The notes under the pieces were generated by a model that was given only the letters and a program-made list of their open reading frames with translations, ran no database searches and was not told the origin of the DNA. A stretch of 64,000 bases of DNA from an uncultured Alphaproteobacteria bacterium (GTDB taxonomy: Bacteria > Pseudomonadota > Alphaproteobacteria > HIMB59 > GCA-002718135). Each line of letters opens with the position of its first letter. The stretch's first letter is position 1. Location: the NCBI GenBank assembly GCA_902522865.1, contig CABYXC010000002.1:62001-126000 (forward strand), given 5' to 3'. The position numbers and the translations under genes are program-made. Shown in pieces: positions 28,730-37,894 of this stretch.

Positions 28730-29584
28730 ATGAACTTTATTTCTTTTTTAAACAATAATGAAGAAAGATTCGGTATAGTATTTAATAATAAAGTAACTGA
28801 TCTTACAGGACAAATTAATAATATAAAATCTCTTAAAGAATTAATTCAATTTAATTGCCTTGAAGAAGGTAGAAATTACGCAAAAAATAATCCCGGAGAT
28901 ACTGATATTAATTCTATAAAACTTTTGCCAGTTATACCCAATCCTAGTAAGATTATATGTGTAGGATTAAATTATCATGAACATGTCAAAGAAACTGAAA
29001 AAACTATTGCAGATAACCCAGTAACATTCCAAAGATTTAATGATAGTCAGGTAGCGCACATGGAAAATATGATAATACCTAAAGCTTCAGATAATTTAGA
29101 TTTTGAAGGTGAAATGGCACTAATAATGAAAGATTCTGAAAGTCATTTAAGTGAAGATGATGCCCTAAAATATATTGCTGGTTATTCTTGCTATAATGAT
29201 GGTTCTGTAAGAGATTGGCAACGTCACACTAAATCTACATTTGGAATGGGAAAAAATTTTAAGAAAACTGGAAGTTTTGGTCCTCATATGGTTTTGGCAC
29301 AAGACATTGATGATTATAAACAGCTTACAATTAAAACATATTTAAATGGCGAAGTGATGCAAAGCGCTTCTTTAAGTCAACTAATTTTTGATCTTCCCTT
29401 TTTAATATCTTATGTTTCCAAAGCACTTCCATGGAGAGCTGGCGATGTTTTAGTTACAGGAACACCCGGTGGTGTGGGTTTTAAAAGAAATCCACCAATT
29501 TATCTTAAAGAGGGTGATAAAGTTGATATCACTATTTCTGAGATTGGAACTTTATCTAATACTCTGCAAAATGAAGTTCTATAA
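28730..29584 (+). CDS. Fumarylacetoacetate hydrolase-family protein
   Basis: A FAH-superfamily enzyme that would hydrolyse or decarboxylate a C-C bond in a dicarbonyl acid. KIICVGLNYHEHVKET is the conserved entry motif; metal ligands are in LDFEGEMALIM (two Glu) and SCYNDGSVRDWQ (Asp). The end GDVLVTGTPGGVGFKR is typical. I chose ATG 28730 (284 residues), where MNFISFLNNNEERFG matches usual FAH starts; ATGs at 28700 and 28721 and a TTG at 28688 are alternatives. It opens a three-gene aromatic-catabolism-like operon. Confidence 0.87.
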   Translation: MNFISFLNNNEERFGIVFNNKVTDLTGQINNIKSLKELIQFNCLEEGRNYAKNNPGDTDINSIKLLPVIPNPSKIICVGLNYHEHVKETEKTIADNPVTFQRFNDSQVAHMENMIIPKASDNLDFEGEMALIMKDSESHLSEDDALKYIAGYSCYNDGSVRDWQRHTKSTFGMGKNFKKTGSFGPHMVLAQDIDDYKQLTIKTYLNGEVMQSASLSQLIFDLPFLISYVSKALPWRAGDVLVTGTPGGVGFKRNPPIYLKEGDKVDITISEIGTLSNTLQNEVL

Positions 29585-29593
29585 TAAAAACAA

Positions 29594-30568
29594 ATGCCAA
29601 TAAGTTCATTAAGTTACATAGGTGTTAATTCAGATAAGATAGAGGATTGGTCAGAGTTTTCTCAAAAATGTTTAGGCATGCAACAAGTTGATCGTGCCAA
29701 AGGCGCTCTTAGTTTCAGAATGGATGATCATAAACAAAGGCTTGCTATTACTGGTGATACTGGTGACAACATGGCATTTATGGGTTGGGAAGTTGAAACT
29801 AAAAATGACATTGAATTTTATGCAAATAAGTTAGAGAAAAACAACATAGAAGTTGTTTATGCTGATAAAAATTTATGTGATAAAAGATTTGTTGAGGAAT
29901 TGATTTTTTTTTATGATCCCCAAGGTAATAGAGTTGAAATTGTTTACAATCCTATGAAGGATGAAGAGCCTTTTGTTCCAGGGCGTCCAATATCTGGTTT
30001 TAAAACAGGCCCTTATGGAATGGGGCATATTGTTATTAATGTTAAAGATGTAAAATCCCTAATCCCTTTTTATAAAGATATATTAGGTTTTAAAATCACT
30101 GATTATAGTAATACTCCAATATCACTTTGTTTTTTTCATGTTAATGGAAGGCATCACAGTTTCGCTTTTTTTGAATCTGGTAAAGAAGGATTTCATCACT
30201 TTATGGTTGAGTATAATAGTTTAGATGATGTTGGTCAGGGCTATGATCTTTTACAATACAAAAAAGATGCAATTGCTTATACCTTAGGAAGGCATACAAA
30301 TGATTATATGACATCATTCTATTCTAACACCCCATCTGGATTCTTTGTTGAAAATGGTTGGGGAGGAAGAATTATAGACCAGAATACATGGAAACCATTA
30401 GAAACATTTGATGGTCCAAGTTTTTGGGGTCATGAAAGACTTTACATGTCAGACGAAGACAGAATTAAATTCAGAGAAAAAAGATTGGATACAGCTTCAA
30501 AAGGTAAGCAAGCTCCATTATTAATTGATTGTCCTTGGCTTTATTCGAATATTCAAAATAAAAAATAA
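29594..30568 (+). CDS. Type I extradiol ring-cleavage dioxygenase (BphC-like)
   Basis: A two-module VOC protein of 324 residues resembling 2,3-dihydroxybiphenyl or catechol 2,3-dioxygenases. The C-terminal module holds the expected Fe(II) ligands: His145 (GMGHIVINV), His201 or His202 (FHHFMVEYN) and Glu253 (FFVENGWGGR). His187-His188 (GRHHSFAF) matches the second active-site His. The reaction would be meta-cleavage of a catechol. The FAD monooxygenase downstream would supply the hydroxyl, and the FAH enzyme upstream would process the cleavage product. Confidence 0.88.
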   Translation: MPISSLSYIGVNSDKIEDWSEFSQKCLGMQQVDRAKGALSFRMDDHKQRLAITGDTGDNMAFMGWEVETKNDIEFYANKLEKNNIEVVYADKNLCDKRFVEELIFFYDPQGNRVEIVYNPMKDEEPFVPGRPISGFKTGPYGMGHIVINVKDVKSLIPFYKDILGFKITDYSNTPISLCFFHVNGRHHSFAFFESGKEGFHHFMVEYNSLDDVGQGYDLLQYKKDAIAYTLGRHTNDYMTSFYSNTPSGFFVENGWGGRIIDQNTWKPLETFDGPSFWGHERLYMSDEDRIKFREKRLDTASKGKQAPLLIDCPWLYSNIQNKK

Positions 30569-30577
30569 TATTTAAGC

Positions 30578-32041
30578 ATGAATAATTTCTTTGATGTAAT
30601 TATTATAGGTTTTGGACCAACAGGTGGAACGCTTGCAAGTTTGCTTGCGAAAAGTAATTTATCAATTCTTCTGTTAGAGAAGGAAAAAAATTTATATCCA
30701 TTACCACGAGCTGTTCACTTTGATGATGAAGTTATGAGAGTATTCGAGACTATTGGTATTAAAGAGAAATTTAAAAATTATACTATAATTAATAAGGGAA
30801 CTAAATTTGTTGATTATAAAGGTAATGTTTTATTAGATTGGCCCAGACCAAAAGAAATAACTGAAAATGGATGCTATCCAAGCTACCGCTTTCATCAGCC
30901 AGATTTTGAACGTGTAATACGCAATAACTTAAAGTCATACAAAAAATTTAAATCTATACAAAATGCAAATGTAAAAAAAATTATAAATTCAAAAGATTTT
31001 GTTAAAGTAGTTTTCCAAGATACCGAAACTTTGAAGATTAATATATTTAAAAGTAAGTATTTGGTTGGTTGTGACGGCGCTAACTCAATTACAAGAAAAT
31101 CAATCAAGTCTAAATTCAGCAATTTAGGTTTTACTCAAAAGTGGGCTGTTATAGATCTTATTCTTAATAAAAAGAAAAATCTTCCTGATAGAACAATTCA
31201 ATATTCTAACCCAAAAAGACCAGCAACATATTGCAGAAATGTTGGAAAAAGGAGAAGATGGGAATTTGCATTAAAAAAAAATGAAAATGAAAAAAAAGTT
31301 CTAACAGACAAATTTATTTGGAAGTTTTTGCAGCCTTGGTTAAAACCAAATGAGGCAATAATAGAGAGAAAGGTAATTTATACATTCAAGTCTGCTATTG
31401 CAAATAAATGGCGGAAGGGAAGAGTATTTATAGCGGGTGATGCTGCTCATTTAATGCCACCTTTTATGGGACAAGGAATGTGTGCCGGCATAAGAGATGT
31501 ATCAAATCTAAGTTGGAAAATAATTAATTGTGTTAAAAAAAAACATAATGAAAAAATCCTTAATTCTTTTCAAAAAGAACGATTTTCAAATGTAAAAGAA
31601 TATATTGAAACTACAATGAAAATGGGTGAATTCATAAATGCAATGAGATCTTATAAAATATCAAATACAATATCTGATCAAGGCAATGGTTCTAAAACTA
31701 TGAAATCTATTAAACCAGAACTTGGTCCTGGGTTAGGATCTACATTGGATAAAAATAGAGGAAGAATTTTTCCTAAATTTAATATTTCAAAATCAAAATC
31801 TTTTGATGAGTTATTTTCATTTGAACCAATATTAATAGTTTCCAAAAAGTTAAAATTAAAAAAAATGTCAAACAAAATTAAAGTAGTTAAAGAAAGTTCA
31901 TACAAGGAATTAACTAAAATCTTAAAAAAATTTAATGCAGATGCAATACTTGTAAGACCTGATCGATTTATATTACAGACTTTCAAGAAAAATAACTCTT
32001 TAAATAATTTAATTATAAGTAATCTAAAAAATTTTAATTAA
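30578..32041 (+). CDS. FAD-dependent aromatic hydroxylase (MhpA/PheA-like)
   Basis: A 487-residue class A flavin monooxygenase. FAD binding is shown by IIIGFGPTGGTLASLLA at 8-24, the DG motif VGCDGANSITRKS near 165, and the GDAAHLMPPFMGQGMCAGIRD motif near 287. It resembles 3-(3-hydroxyphenyl)propionate hydroxylase and relatives, though shorter than MhpA and with a Lys-rich C-terminal third (after about 370) that I cannot match. The likely role is ring hydroxylation before extradiol cleavage. Its end overlaps the convergent BKACE gene by eight bases. Confidence 0.85.
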   Translation: MNNFFDVIIIGFGPTGGTLASLLAKSNLSILLLEKEKNLYPLPRAVHFDDEVMRVFETIGIKEKFKNYTIINKGTKFVDYKGNVLLDWPRPKEITENGCYPSYRFHQPDFERVIRNNLKSYKKFKSIQNANVKKIINSKDFVKVVFQDTETLKINIFKSKYLVGCDGANSITRKSIKSKFSNLGFTQKWAVIDLILNKKKNLPDRTIQYSNPKRPATYCRNVGKRRRWEFALKKNENEKKVLTDKFIWKFLQPWLKPNEAIIERKVIYTFKSAIANKWRKGRVFIAGDAAHLMPPFMGQGMCAGIRDVSNLSWKIINCVKKKHNEKILNSFQKERFSNVKEYIETTMKMGEFINAMRSYKISNTISDQGNGSKTMKSIKPELGPGLGSTLDKNRGRIFPKFNISKSKSFDELFSFEPILIVSKKLKLKKMSNKIKVVKESSYKELTKILKKFNADAILVRPDRFILQTFKKNNSLNNLIISNLKNFN

Positions 32042-32813
32042 TATATTCAAATACTTCTTTTACTTTTGCCTCATTATTAAGAGCTACGCTACCATCAAAC
32101 ATATGAATAGAGTTTTCAAAACCTACTCTTATTTTACCATTTAGGTTAATTGCTTTTTTAATACATTCTTTTTCTTCAACACTAAAAGCACATACAGCCC
32201 AATCACCATTTATCTGATTTTTTTTCTTAGAATCTAAAAACATAGGAATTAGTTTTGGATCACTTTTACGTCCTGTGTAATGACCAATTGTAAACATGCA
32301 CCACGTATTTTCATTTGGAAGTTCTGCTACTTTTATTAATTTTGAAAGTATTTCTAATTCTTCAGGGAAGTAACAAATATGTTGAATTTTAGTCTCTTTT
32401 TCAACTAAATATTTGTAAACTTTAATATCTTCATCTGTTGGATTCCCAGAAGGAATCATTTCTTTAATTCCTATTGAAATTCCCGGCGTATCAACATTGT
32501 AAATTAAATTTCGCATATGCTCTGGAGAGTAAATTCCAATTGCCTCAGTTGTAATTTGTAAATGCATTTTTGGAACAATCAAATTAAGCTCTGCTAGAGC
32601 TTCTTTATAAAGTCCAGAATCCAAAACATGCAAGCCATCATTATTTCTAACGTGAAAATGTATAGCTTCAGCACCTGAATTATAACAAGCTTTAGCTGTG
32701 CTACAAATTTCACTAATTGTTATAGGAATACTTTCATGATCTATTTTCATTCTTTTTGATCCGTTTGGTGCAACCATTAATTTTGGAAGATTGAAAGGTT
32801 TATAATCACTCAT
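32034..32813 (-). CDS. BKACE-family beta-keto acid cleavage enzyme (DUF849)
   Basis: BKACE enzymes condense a beta-keto acid with acetyl-CoA to give acetoacetate and a new CoA ester. The 259-residue TIM-barrel protein shows the family start PKLMVAPNGSKR, the metal-binding EAIHFHVRNNDG (His-x-His) near 44-55, QITTEAIG near 86, and RVGFENSIHMFDG near 228. It is somewhat shorter than many members (around 300). The substrate class is unknown. It is the last minus-strand gene of the cluster facing the aromatic operon. Confidence 0.82.
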   Translation of the reverse strand: MSDYKPFNLPKLMVAPNGSKRMKIDHESIPITISEICSTAKACYNSGAEAIHFHVRNNDGLHVLDSGLYKEALAELNLIVPKMHLQITTEAIGIYSPEHMRNLIYNVDTPGISIGIKEMIPSGNPTDEDIKVYKYLVEKETKIQHICYFPEELEILSKLIKVAELPNENTWCMFTIGHYTGRKSDPKLIPMFLDSKKKNQINGDWAVCAFSVEEKECIKKAINLNGKIRVGFENSIHMFDGSVALNNEAKVKEVFEYIN

Positions 32814-32849
32814 TTTTCAATTATTTTAAATTGTCTAATTAATACCTAT

Positions 32850-33926
32850 TCAAACATTATGAGCAAATGTTGAAATATCATTTAAAGTTGAATGGCATAT
32901 TTCCGGTATAGCTTTTAAACACAATACATCTGCAGCATGAAAAGTACCATTAACTGTCCTGCTATAAACTTCTACTCCTACTTTACTAAGCTTCCTATAA
33001 TAAGCTAATCCTTCATCCCGTAGTGGGTCAAGTTCATTTACTGAAATAACGTGAGGTTTCAAGTTTTTTAAATTTATTTCATCTGCCCAATATGGCCAAG
33101 CAAGAAAATCATCTTTGTAATTAGAATCGACATTGTAAACAGACGCTAAAACTGCACCAAAATTTGTATCAATAAAATAATTATCATTTTCTGTAAGTGA
33201 TGGAAGTTTTGGATCAGGATTTAAGTAATCTCCATAAATAAATGGACATAAAGCATAAGTACCTTGCACTAAATTATTTTTGTTTTCTTTATTTACCTTT
33301 AGAGACAATGCTAAACTTAGATTACCACCACCAGATTCACCAGATATTATAACTTTTGATATATTAAGCTCTTTTTTTTTATTGTTAACCCAATTGAGAG
33401 TGCTCATACAATCATTTAAACCACTTGGGTATTTATAATTACCAAGTCTTCCTGCAGAATTTCTAAAATCTACCCCGACAACTAAAAGATTTTTTGAAGC
33501 TAAATAATTTCTCCAAAATTTATAACATATAGTGTCAGCTCCCATTAAACCCATACCACCTCCATGTATATGTAATATACAAGGCAAAGAAGAATTATAA
33601 AGTTTTGGTTTACTAATATAAATGTCTATTTCATTTTTATCTTCACCAATTATTGATATTTTATCTTCATCAATATTTTCAAGTAGTTCAACATCTTCAA
33701 ATAGATTTGCCATCATCTTTTCAACATTTGGTTCCTGTTCAGCTATATTTTCATACTTTTCTTTTAAAGATGATGAAGGGGAAACTTTTATTTCATTATT
33801 ATTTTGCTCTCCTAAATTCTGTTCAATAATTAATTTTTTTAATCTATAATCGAGTCTAGAATCGTTTTCTAAAATTTGATTTGGATTCAAAAGTTTTCCA
33901 GGTAAAAGCAATTTATTTTCAGTCAT
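32850..33926 (-). CDS. Hormone-sensitive-lipase-family esterase
   Basis: A 358-residue alpha/beta hydrolase of the HSL (bacterial family IV) type. The oxyanion motif HGGG lies at 121-124, the nucleophile Ser198 in SGESGGGN, Asp in SVNELDPLRDEG near 298, and His in GTFHAADV near 331. The first roughly 100 residues are a cap-like N-terminal region. It has no signal peptide. It stands between the BKACE gene and a flavin reductase; the substrate is unknown. Confidence 0.88.
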   Translation of the reverse strand: MTENKLLLPGKLLNPNQILENDSRLDYRLKKLIIEQNLGEQNNNEIKVSPSSSLKEKYENIAEQEPNVEKMMANLFEDVELLENIDEDKISIIGEDKNEIDIYISKPKLYNSSLPCILHIHGGGMGLMGADTICYKFWRNYLASKNLLVVGVDFRNSAGRLGNYKYPSGLNDCMSTLNWVNNKKKELNISKVIISGESGGGNLSLALSLKVNKENKNNLVQGTYALCPFIYGDYLNPDPKLPSLTENDNYFIDTNFGAVLASVYNVDSNYKDDFLAWPYWADEINLKNLKPHVISVNELDPLRDEGLAYYRKLSKVGVEVYSRTVNGTFHAADVLCLKAIPEICHSTLNDISTFAHNV

Positions 33927-33980
33927 TTACCTAGAAACTAACATAAAACTTTATAAAATAAAATCATATTAAAATACTGT

Positions 33981-34586
33981 TTATGGCCTTCTTAAGTTAA
34001 ATTTTGAAGATACTGTAGTATATTCTGAGTAACCCATACGAGAGACATATCGCATTGAAACACTATCTATTCTTCCATTTTTTATAAATTTATTGTTAAT
34101 ATATATTCCAATAATCTCCCCAATAATCATGGTAGAAATTTTTTTAGTATTTGTTTTAAGTTTTAATGTTTTAAGTAACTTACACTCTAAATTAACTGGA
34201 CTATCATTAACTGATGGAGGTTTTACAAGTTTAGATTTTCTCTTTTTTAACTTTGCAGCAACAAATTCATCTTCATTAGGTTTATAGTTTGACGAACTTA
34301 TATTCATCGCATCCCTCGTCTTTGCAGTTGCAAAATTAACAACAAACTCTTTTGTTGAAAGTATATTTGTAAGTGAATCCTTATAGCCACCATAGGCAGA
34401 ATCTCCATTTGAACAAAACATTACTTGCGGAGGTTCATCTGCTACAGCATTGAAGTAAGAGTAGGGAGCTAAGTTTGGAATTCCTTTTTTACTTACTGAA
34501 GAAATCCAACCAATAGGTCTAGGAAAAACTAAAGCTTTGTATGGATCTATTTTAAATGGATGACCATTTTTAGGTTCGTAAAACAT
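33981..34586 (-). CDS. Flavin reductase-like FMN-binding protein
   Basis: A 201-residue protein of the flavin reductase-like split-barrel family (DIM6/NTAB group). VFPRPIGWISSVSKKGIPNLAPYSYFN (in two parts, about 20-46) is the characteristic FMN-binding front, and FCSNGDSAYGGYKDS follows. Relatives reduce flavin for two-component monooxygenases or act as pyruvoyl-like oxidases. It begins one base after the sufE stop, so it sits in the galE-galT-sufE run; the functional link is unclear. Confidence 0.85.
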   Translation of the reverse strand: MFYEPKNGHPFKIDPYKALVFPRPIGWISSVSKKGIPNLAPYSYFNAVADEPPQVMFCSNGDSAYGGYKDSLTNILSTKEFVVNFATAKTRDAMNISSSNYKPNEDEFVAAKLKKRKSKLVKPPSVNDSPVNLECKLLKTLKLKTNTKKISTMIIGEIIGIYINNKFIKNGRIDSVSMRYVSRMGYSEYTTVSSKFNLRRP

Positions 34587-34587
34587 T

Positions 34588-35007
34588 CTAATTATTTGAG
34601 TATGACTTTGCGTACTCTTTTATTTTTTCTAGCATTGAATACACACCATTTCTTCTTCCCGGTGTCAAGAGTGTATCCAATTCAAGAATATTTAGCATAT
34701 TAAAATCAGAGTTTTTAATCTCAACAGGATTTCTATCACCATAAATATCACATAAAATAGTCACCATTCCTTTTGATATAAAAGCATCAGAGTCATAATA
34801 AAAAGAAAGAATATTTTCATTTAATTTTGGAACAAGCCATACCTGTGCTTGACACCCAGAAACTTTAAAAGTTTCATCTCTAAATTCCTCAGGAAATTTC
34901 TTTGCATTTTTTGCTTGGTCTATTAAAAATTTGTACTTATCCATTCCATCATCAAACAAATCTAAGCTTTCTTTGTAGTAATTTATTTTTTCTTCTATTG
35001 TTTTCAT
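34588..35007 (-). CDS. sufE: Cysteine desulfuration protein SufE
   Basis: SufE accepts sulfur from the cysteine desulfurase SufS for iron-sulfur cluster assembly. The 139-residue protein has the sulfur-accepting Cys52 in KVSGCQAQVWL and the family's SDAFISKGMVTILCDIYG stretch and LTPGRRNGVYSMLEKI end. No other suf genes lie nearby. Its ATG overlaps the galT stop as ATGA, an unusual pairing of Fe-S assembly with galactose metabolism. Confidence 0.93.
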   Translation of the reverse strand: MKTIEEKINYYKESLDLFDDGMDKYKFLIDQAKNAKKFPEEFRDETFKVSGCQAQVWLVPKLNENILSFYYDSDAFISKGMVTILCDIYGDRNPVEIKNSDFNMLNILELDTLLTPGRRNGVYSMLEKIKEYAKSYSNN

Positions 35008-36053
35008 GACATAAATTTTCTTAACACTTTAGCAGAATCTTCAGGCAATACATCCATTATAAAAACACCAGCCATTGATTCTGATCCAGCTAAAATTTTT
35101 GGTTTATCCCCATGTCGTAAAGGCGGATAAAATTCTACATGAAAATGAAAGTCATTATCATTTAATTCAGGAGATGCGTGTAAACCCATTATATATGGAC
35201 ATCTTTTATTAAGAAAATTATCATATCCCTTAACGACTTGCTGAATACATTTAGAAAAATCTTCAATTTGCTCATCATTAAATTTCCAAGGACCTTCAAC
35301 TCGATTTCTAGGTATTATCCATAATTCATAAGCATATCTAGCAAAAGGTGGTACAGCTGCAATAAAATTTTTATTTTGATACACATAATATTTTTCTTCT
35401 AGTTGACTCATAATATTAAATAAAAAGTTTTCTTTTTTAAATGACCTTATTTCTTTTTCTATTGCAGGAGGAATAAAAGGGTATGCATATATTTGACCAT
35501 GGGGATGATGTAAGGTAACGCCACATTCCTCACCTCTGTTTTCAAATGGTAACACATATTTAACATCTGGTTTTTTTTGTAACTCCATATACCTATCTAT
35601 CCAAACTTTAGTTAACAATTGTATTCTTTCTAGAGGCATTTCAGAAATTGTATCAAGATGTTCCGATGAATAGACAACTACTTCACATTCCCCTTTTGAG
35701 GGTTTACTCAAAATATTTTCTAAAAATATATTTTCACCTTTATGATTAAAACTTGCCCAACGATTTGGAAAGACTGCAACTTCGAAGTTTGAAAATGGTA
35801 TTTCTGTTGGATAATTTAAATTTGCTCCTGGGCATAGTGGACAATATTCTTTTGGCGGAAATGATGTTCTATTTTTTCTTCCCGCAGAATAGGTAACCCA
35901 TTCTTCCCTTGATGGGTTCCATCTCATATGAGGTTTTGGAATTTCTGATACCTCAAGTTGTTGGCTAGGGGAATCTATATGTTCTTTATACCCATAAAGA
36001 TAAAGTTCCTTGTTATCATTTCTGATAAAAATTCTTTTATGTATTTGATCCAT
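35004..36053 (-). CDS. galT: Galactose-1-phosphate uridylyltransferase
   Basis: GalT exchanges UMP between UDP-glucose and galactose-1-phosphate in the Leloir pathway. The 349-residue HIT-superfamily protein has Cys71 and Cys74 (CPLCPG) for zinc, and the active site His183-Pro-His185-Gly-Gln (HPHGQIYAYP), with His185 the uridylylated residue. NPSREEWVTYS near 46 is also typical. The start overlaps galE by 17 bases. No galactokinase is in the window. Confidence 0.95.
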   Translation of the reverse strand: MDQIHKRIFIRNDNKELYLYGYKEHIDSPSQQLEVSEIPKPHMRWNPSREEWVTYSAGRKNRTSFPPKEYCPLCPGANLNYPTEIPFSNFEVAVFPNRWASFNHKGENIFLENILSKPSKGECEVVVYSSEHLDTISEMPLERIQLLTKVWIDRYMELQKKPDVKYVLPFENRGEECGVTLHHPHGQIYAYPFIPPAIEKEIRSFKKENFLFNIMSQLEEKYYVYQNKNFIAAVPPFARYAYELWIIPRNRVEGPWKFNDEQIEDFSKCIQQVVKGYDNFLNKRCPYIMGLHASPELNDNDFHFHVEFYPPLRHGDKPKILAGSESMAGVFIMDVLPEDSAKVLRKFMS

Positions 36054-37020
36054 TAATTTTTTCTTCCCACTTAATTGATGAATTAATAATTTCGCTTAGA
36101 TCATTATATTTAGGTTTCCAATTAATATGTTTTAATATTTTTGAAGTTTCTGCAATTAATTTTTCAACATCTCCATCTCTTCTTTTTGTAAATTTATAAT
36201 TAATTTTATTTTGTGTGATTTTATTTGCAGTATTTATAACATCCAAAACACTAAAACCATTTCCATAACCACAATTAAATAAATTAGATTCTGAATTTTC
36301 TATTAAATATTTTGCTACTTCTAGATGGATATCAGCAAGATCAGAGACATGTATATAGTCTCTAATAGCTGTTCCATCAGGCGTATCATAATCATTTCCG
36401 TATATTTCAATATGATCTCTTTTACCTACAACAACTTCAGATAAAATTTTAATTAAATGTGTCGATCTTTTAGATATTTGTCCTGCTCTTAATTTTTTAT
36501 CTGCACCAGCAACGTTGAAGTATCGTAATATTATAAATTTGAAGTCATTCTTATTTTCAAATAAAAAATTTTCTGTTTTTATTTTAGATTCAGCATATGG
36601 ATTTTGAGGATTTAAATTTGTATTTTCATCTATTAATTTATTTTCATTTACTGCTCCGTATGCAGCAGCTGTTGAAGAAAACACTATTTTATTTAATCCA
36701 TTACTTTTACAAGTTTCAAATAGTTTAGTTGCATTTTCAGTATTATTGTCAAAATATTTTTGAGGATATTTCACTGATTCCTCAACTTGAATAAAACCAG
36801 CAAAATGCATTAAAACATCAAAGTTGTTTAATTGTATAAGCTTCGAAATTACTTCTTCATTATTAATATTACATTTTGTAAATAATGCACTTTTGGGAAT
36901 AAGACTTTCGTTTCCAGTAGATAAATCATCAATAATATGAACACTATGACCAGCATCTAGAAGAGAAAGAGCTGCATGACTTCCGATATATCCTGCACCC
37001 CCAGTTAAAAGAAAATTCAT
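36037..37020 (-). CDS. galE: UDP-glucose 4-epimerase
   Basis: GalE interconverts UDP-glucose and UDP-galactose through an NAD-bound 4-keto intermediate. The 327-residue extended SDR protein has GGAGYIGSH at 7-15, the catalytic Tyr142-x3-Lys146 (PYAESK), and ILRYFNVAGAD near 157-167. It heads the minus-strand run galE-galT-sufE-flavin reductase and is divergent from the deoxy-sugar operon, with about 136 bases of AT-rich spacer. Confidence 0.95.
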   Translation of the reverse strand: MNFLLTGGAGYIGSHAALSLLDAGHSVHIIDDLSTGNESLIPKSALFTKCNINNEEVISKLIQLNNFDVLMHFAGFIQVEESVKYPQKYFDNNTENATKLFETCKSNGLNKIVFSSTAAAYGAVNENKLIDENTNLNPQNPYAESKIKTENFLFENKNDFKFIILRYFNVAGADKKLRAGQISKRSTHLIKILSEVVVGKRDHIEIYGNDYDTPDGTAIRDYIHVSDLADIHLEVAKYLIENSESNLFNCGYGNGFSVLDVINTANKITQNKINYKFTKRRDGDVEKLIAETSKILKHINWKPKYNDLSEIINSSIKWEEKINGSNT

Positions 37021-37156
37021 ATTAGTATCTAATAAATTATTATTTATTAATTTAAAATTGATATATTTTATAAATGACTAATATTATAGGCCTCTTTATT
37101 TATTGAATTCAAAATAAAGTCTGTTAATGCTAAAAAAATACATATCATTCTGACAT

Positions 37157-37894
37157 ATGAGATTAGATAAAAAAAATATTATAGTCACTGCAGCTGCACA
37201 AGGTATCGGAAGAGCAACCGCCCTTAAATTCGCAAATGAAGGGGCTAAAGTTTTAGCAACTGATATTAATGAAGATAAACTAAATGATTTAAAAAATGAG
37301 AATGAGAGTATCCAAACTATGAAATTAGATTCAACAAACAAAAAAGATGTAGAGGCCTTTTGCTCTTCTGTAGACAAGATTGATGTTTTATTTCACGCAG
37401 TAGGTTTTGTTCATCATGGAACAATTCTTGATTGTGATGAGGATGAGTTTTCACGATCAATCAATGTTAATATATTTTCTGCATATTTAATGACCTATAA
37501 TCTTTTGCCAAAAATGTTGAAAGAAAAGAAAGGTAATATCGTTATTGTTTCTTCTGCTGCATCTAATGTTAAAGGTGTTCCTAATAGGTTTATTTATGGG
37601 ACTACAAAAGCAGCATTAAATGGTTTTGTAAAAGCTATAGCTATTGATCACATTAAAGATGGAATTAGATGTAACGCCATATTACCAGGAACTGTTGAAA
37701 CACCTTCTTGGGAGGGTAGAGTTAATATGGCCGATGATCCTATTAAAGCAAGATCAGACTTTATAGCAAGACAGGCAATGGGAAGATTAGCACAACCAGA
37801 AGAAATAGCATCTCTTGCAACTTATCTAGCAAGCGATGAATCAGACTTTGTTACTGGAACATTAAACTTAATTGATGGAGGGTGGACTTTATAA
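37157..37894 (+). CDS. SDR dehydrogenase, probable 2-keto-3-deoxy-L-fuconate/rhamnonate dehydrogenase
   Basis: A classical short-chain dehydrogenase of 245 residues. The NAD motif is TAAAQGIGRA at 11-20, the adenine-binding Asp is in ATDIN, and the catalytic Tyr147-x3-Lys151 lies in IYGTTKAAL. The N-terminal VTAAAQGIGRATAL with ATDIN is characteristic of the DHRS6/2-keto-3-deoxy-L-fuconate dehydrogenase group. The stop overlaps the following FAH hydrolase as TAATG. The neighbours (DKDF-type hydrolase, LldD) support the sugar-acid assignment; fucose and rhamnose cannot be told apart. Confidence 0.85.
   Translation: MRLDKKNIIVTAAAQGIGRATALKFANEGAKVLATDINEDKLNDLKNENESIQTMKLDSTNKKDVEAFCSSVDKIDVLFHAVGFVHHGTILDCDEDEFSRSINVNIFSAYLMTYNLLPKMLKEKKGNIVIVSSAASNVKGVPNRFIYGTTKAALNGFVKAIAIDHIKDGIRCNAILPGTVETPSWEGRVNMADDPIKARSDFIARQAMGRLAQPEEIASLATYLASDESDFVTGTLNLIDGGWTL

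Noticed and set aside
30895-31986. Minus-strand frames opposite the FAD hydroxylase
   Set aside because: They are antisense shadows in AT-rich DNA with low-complexity translation and no ribosome sites.
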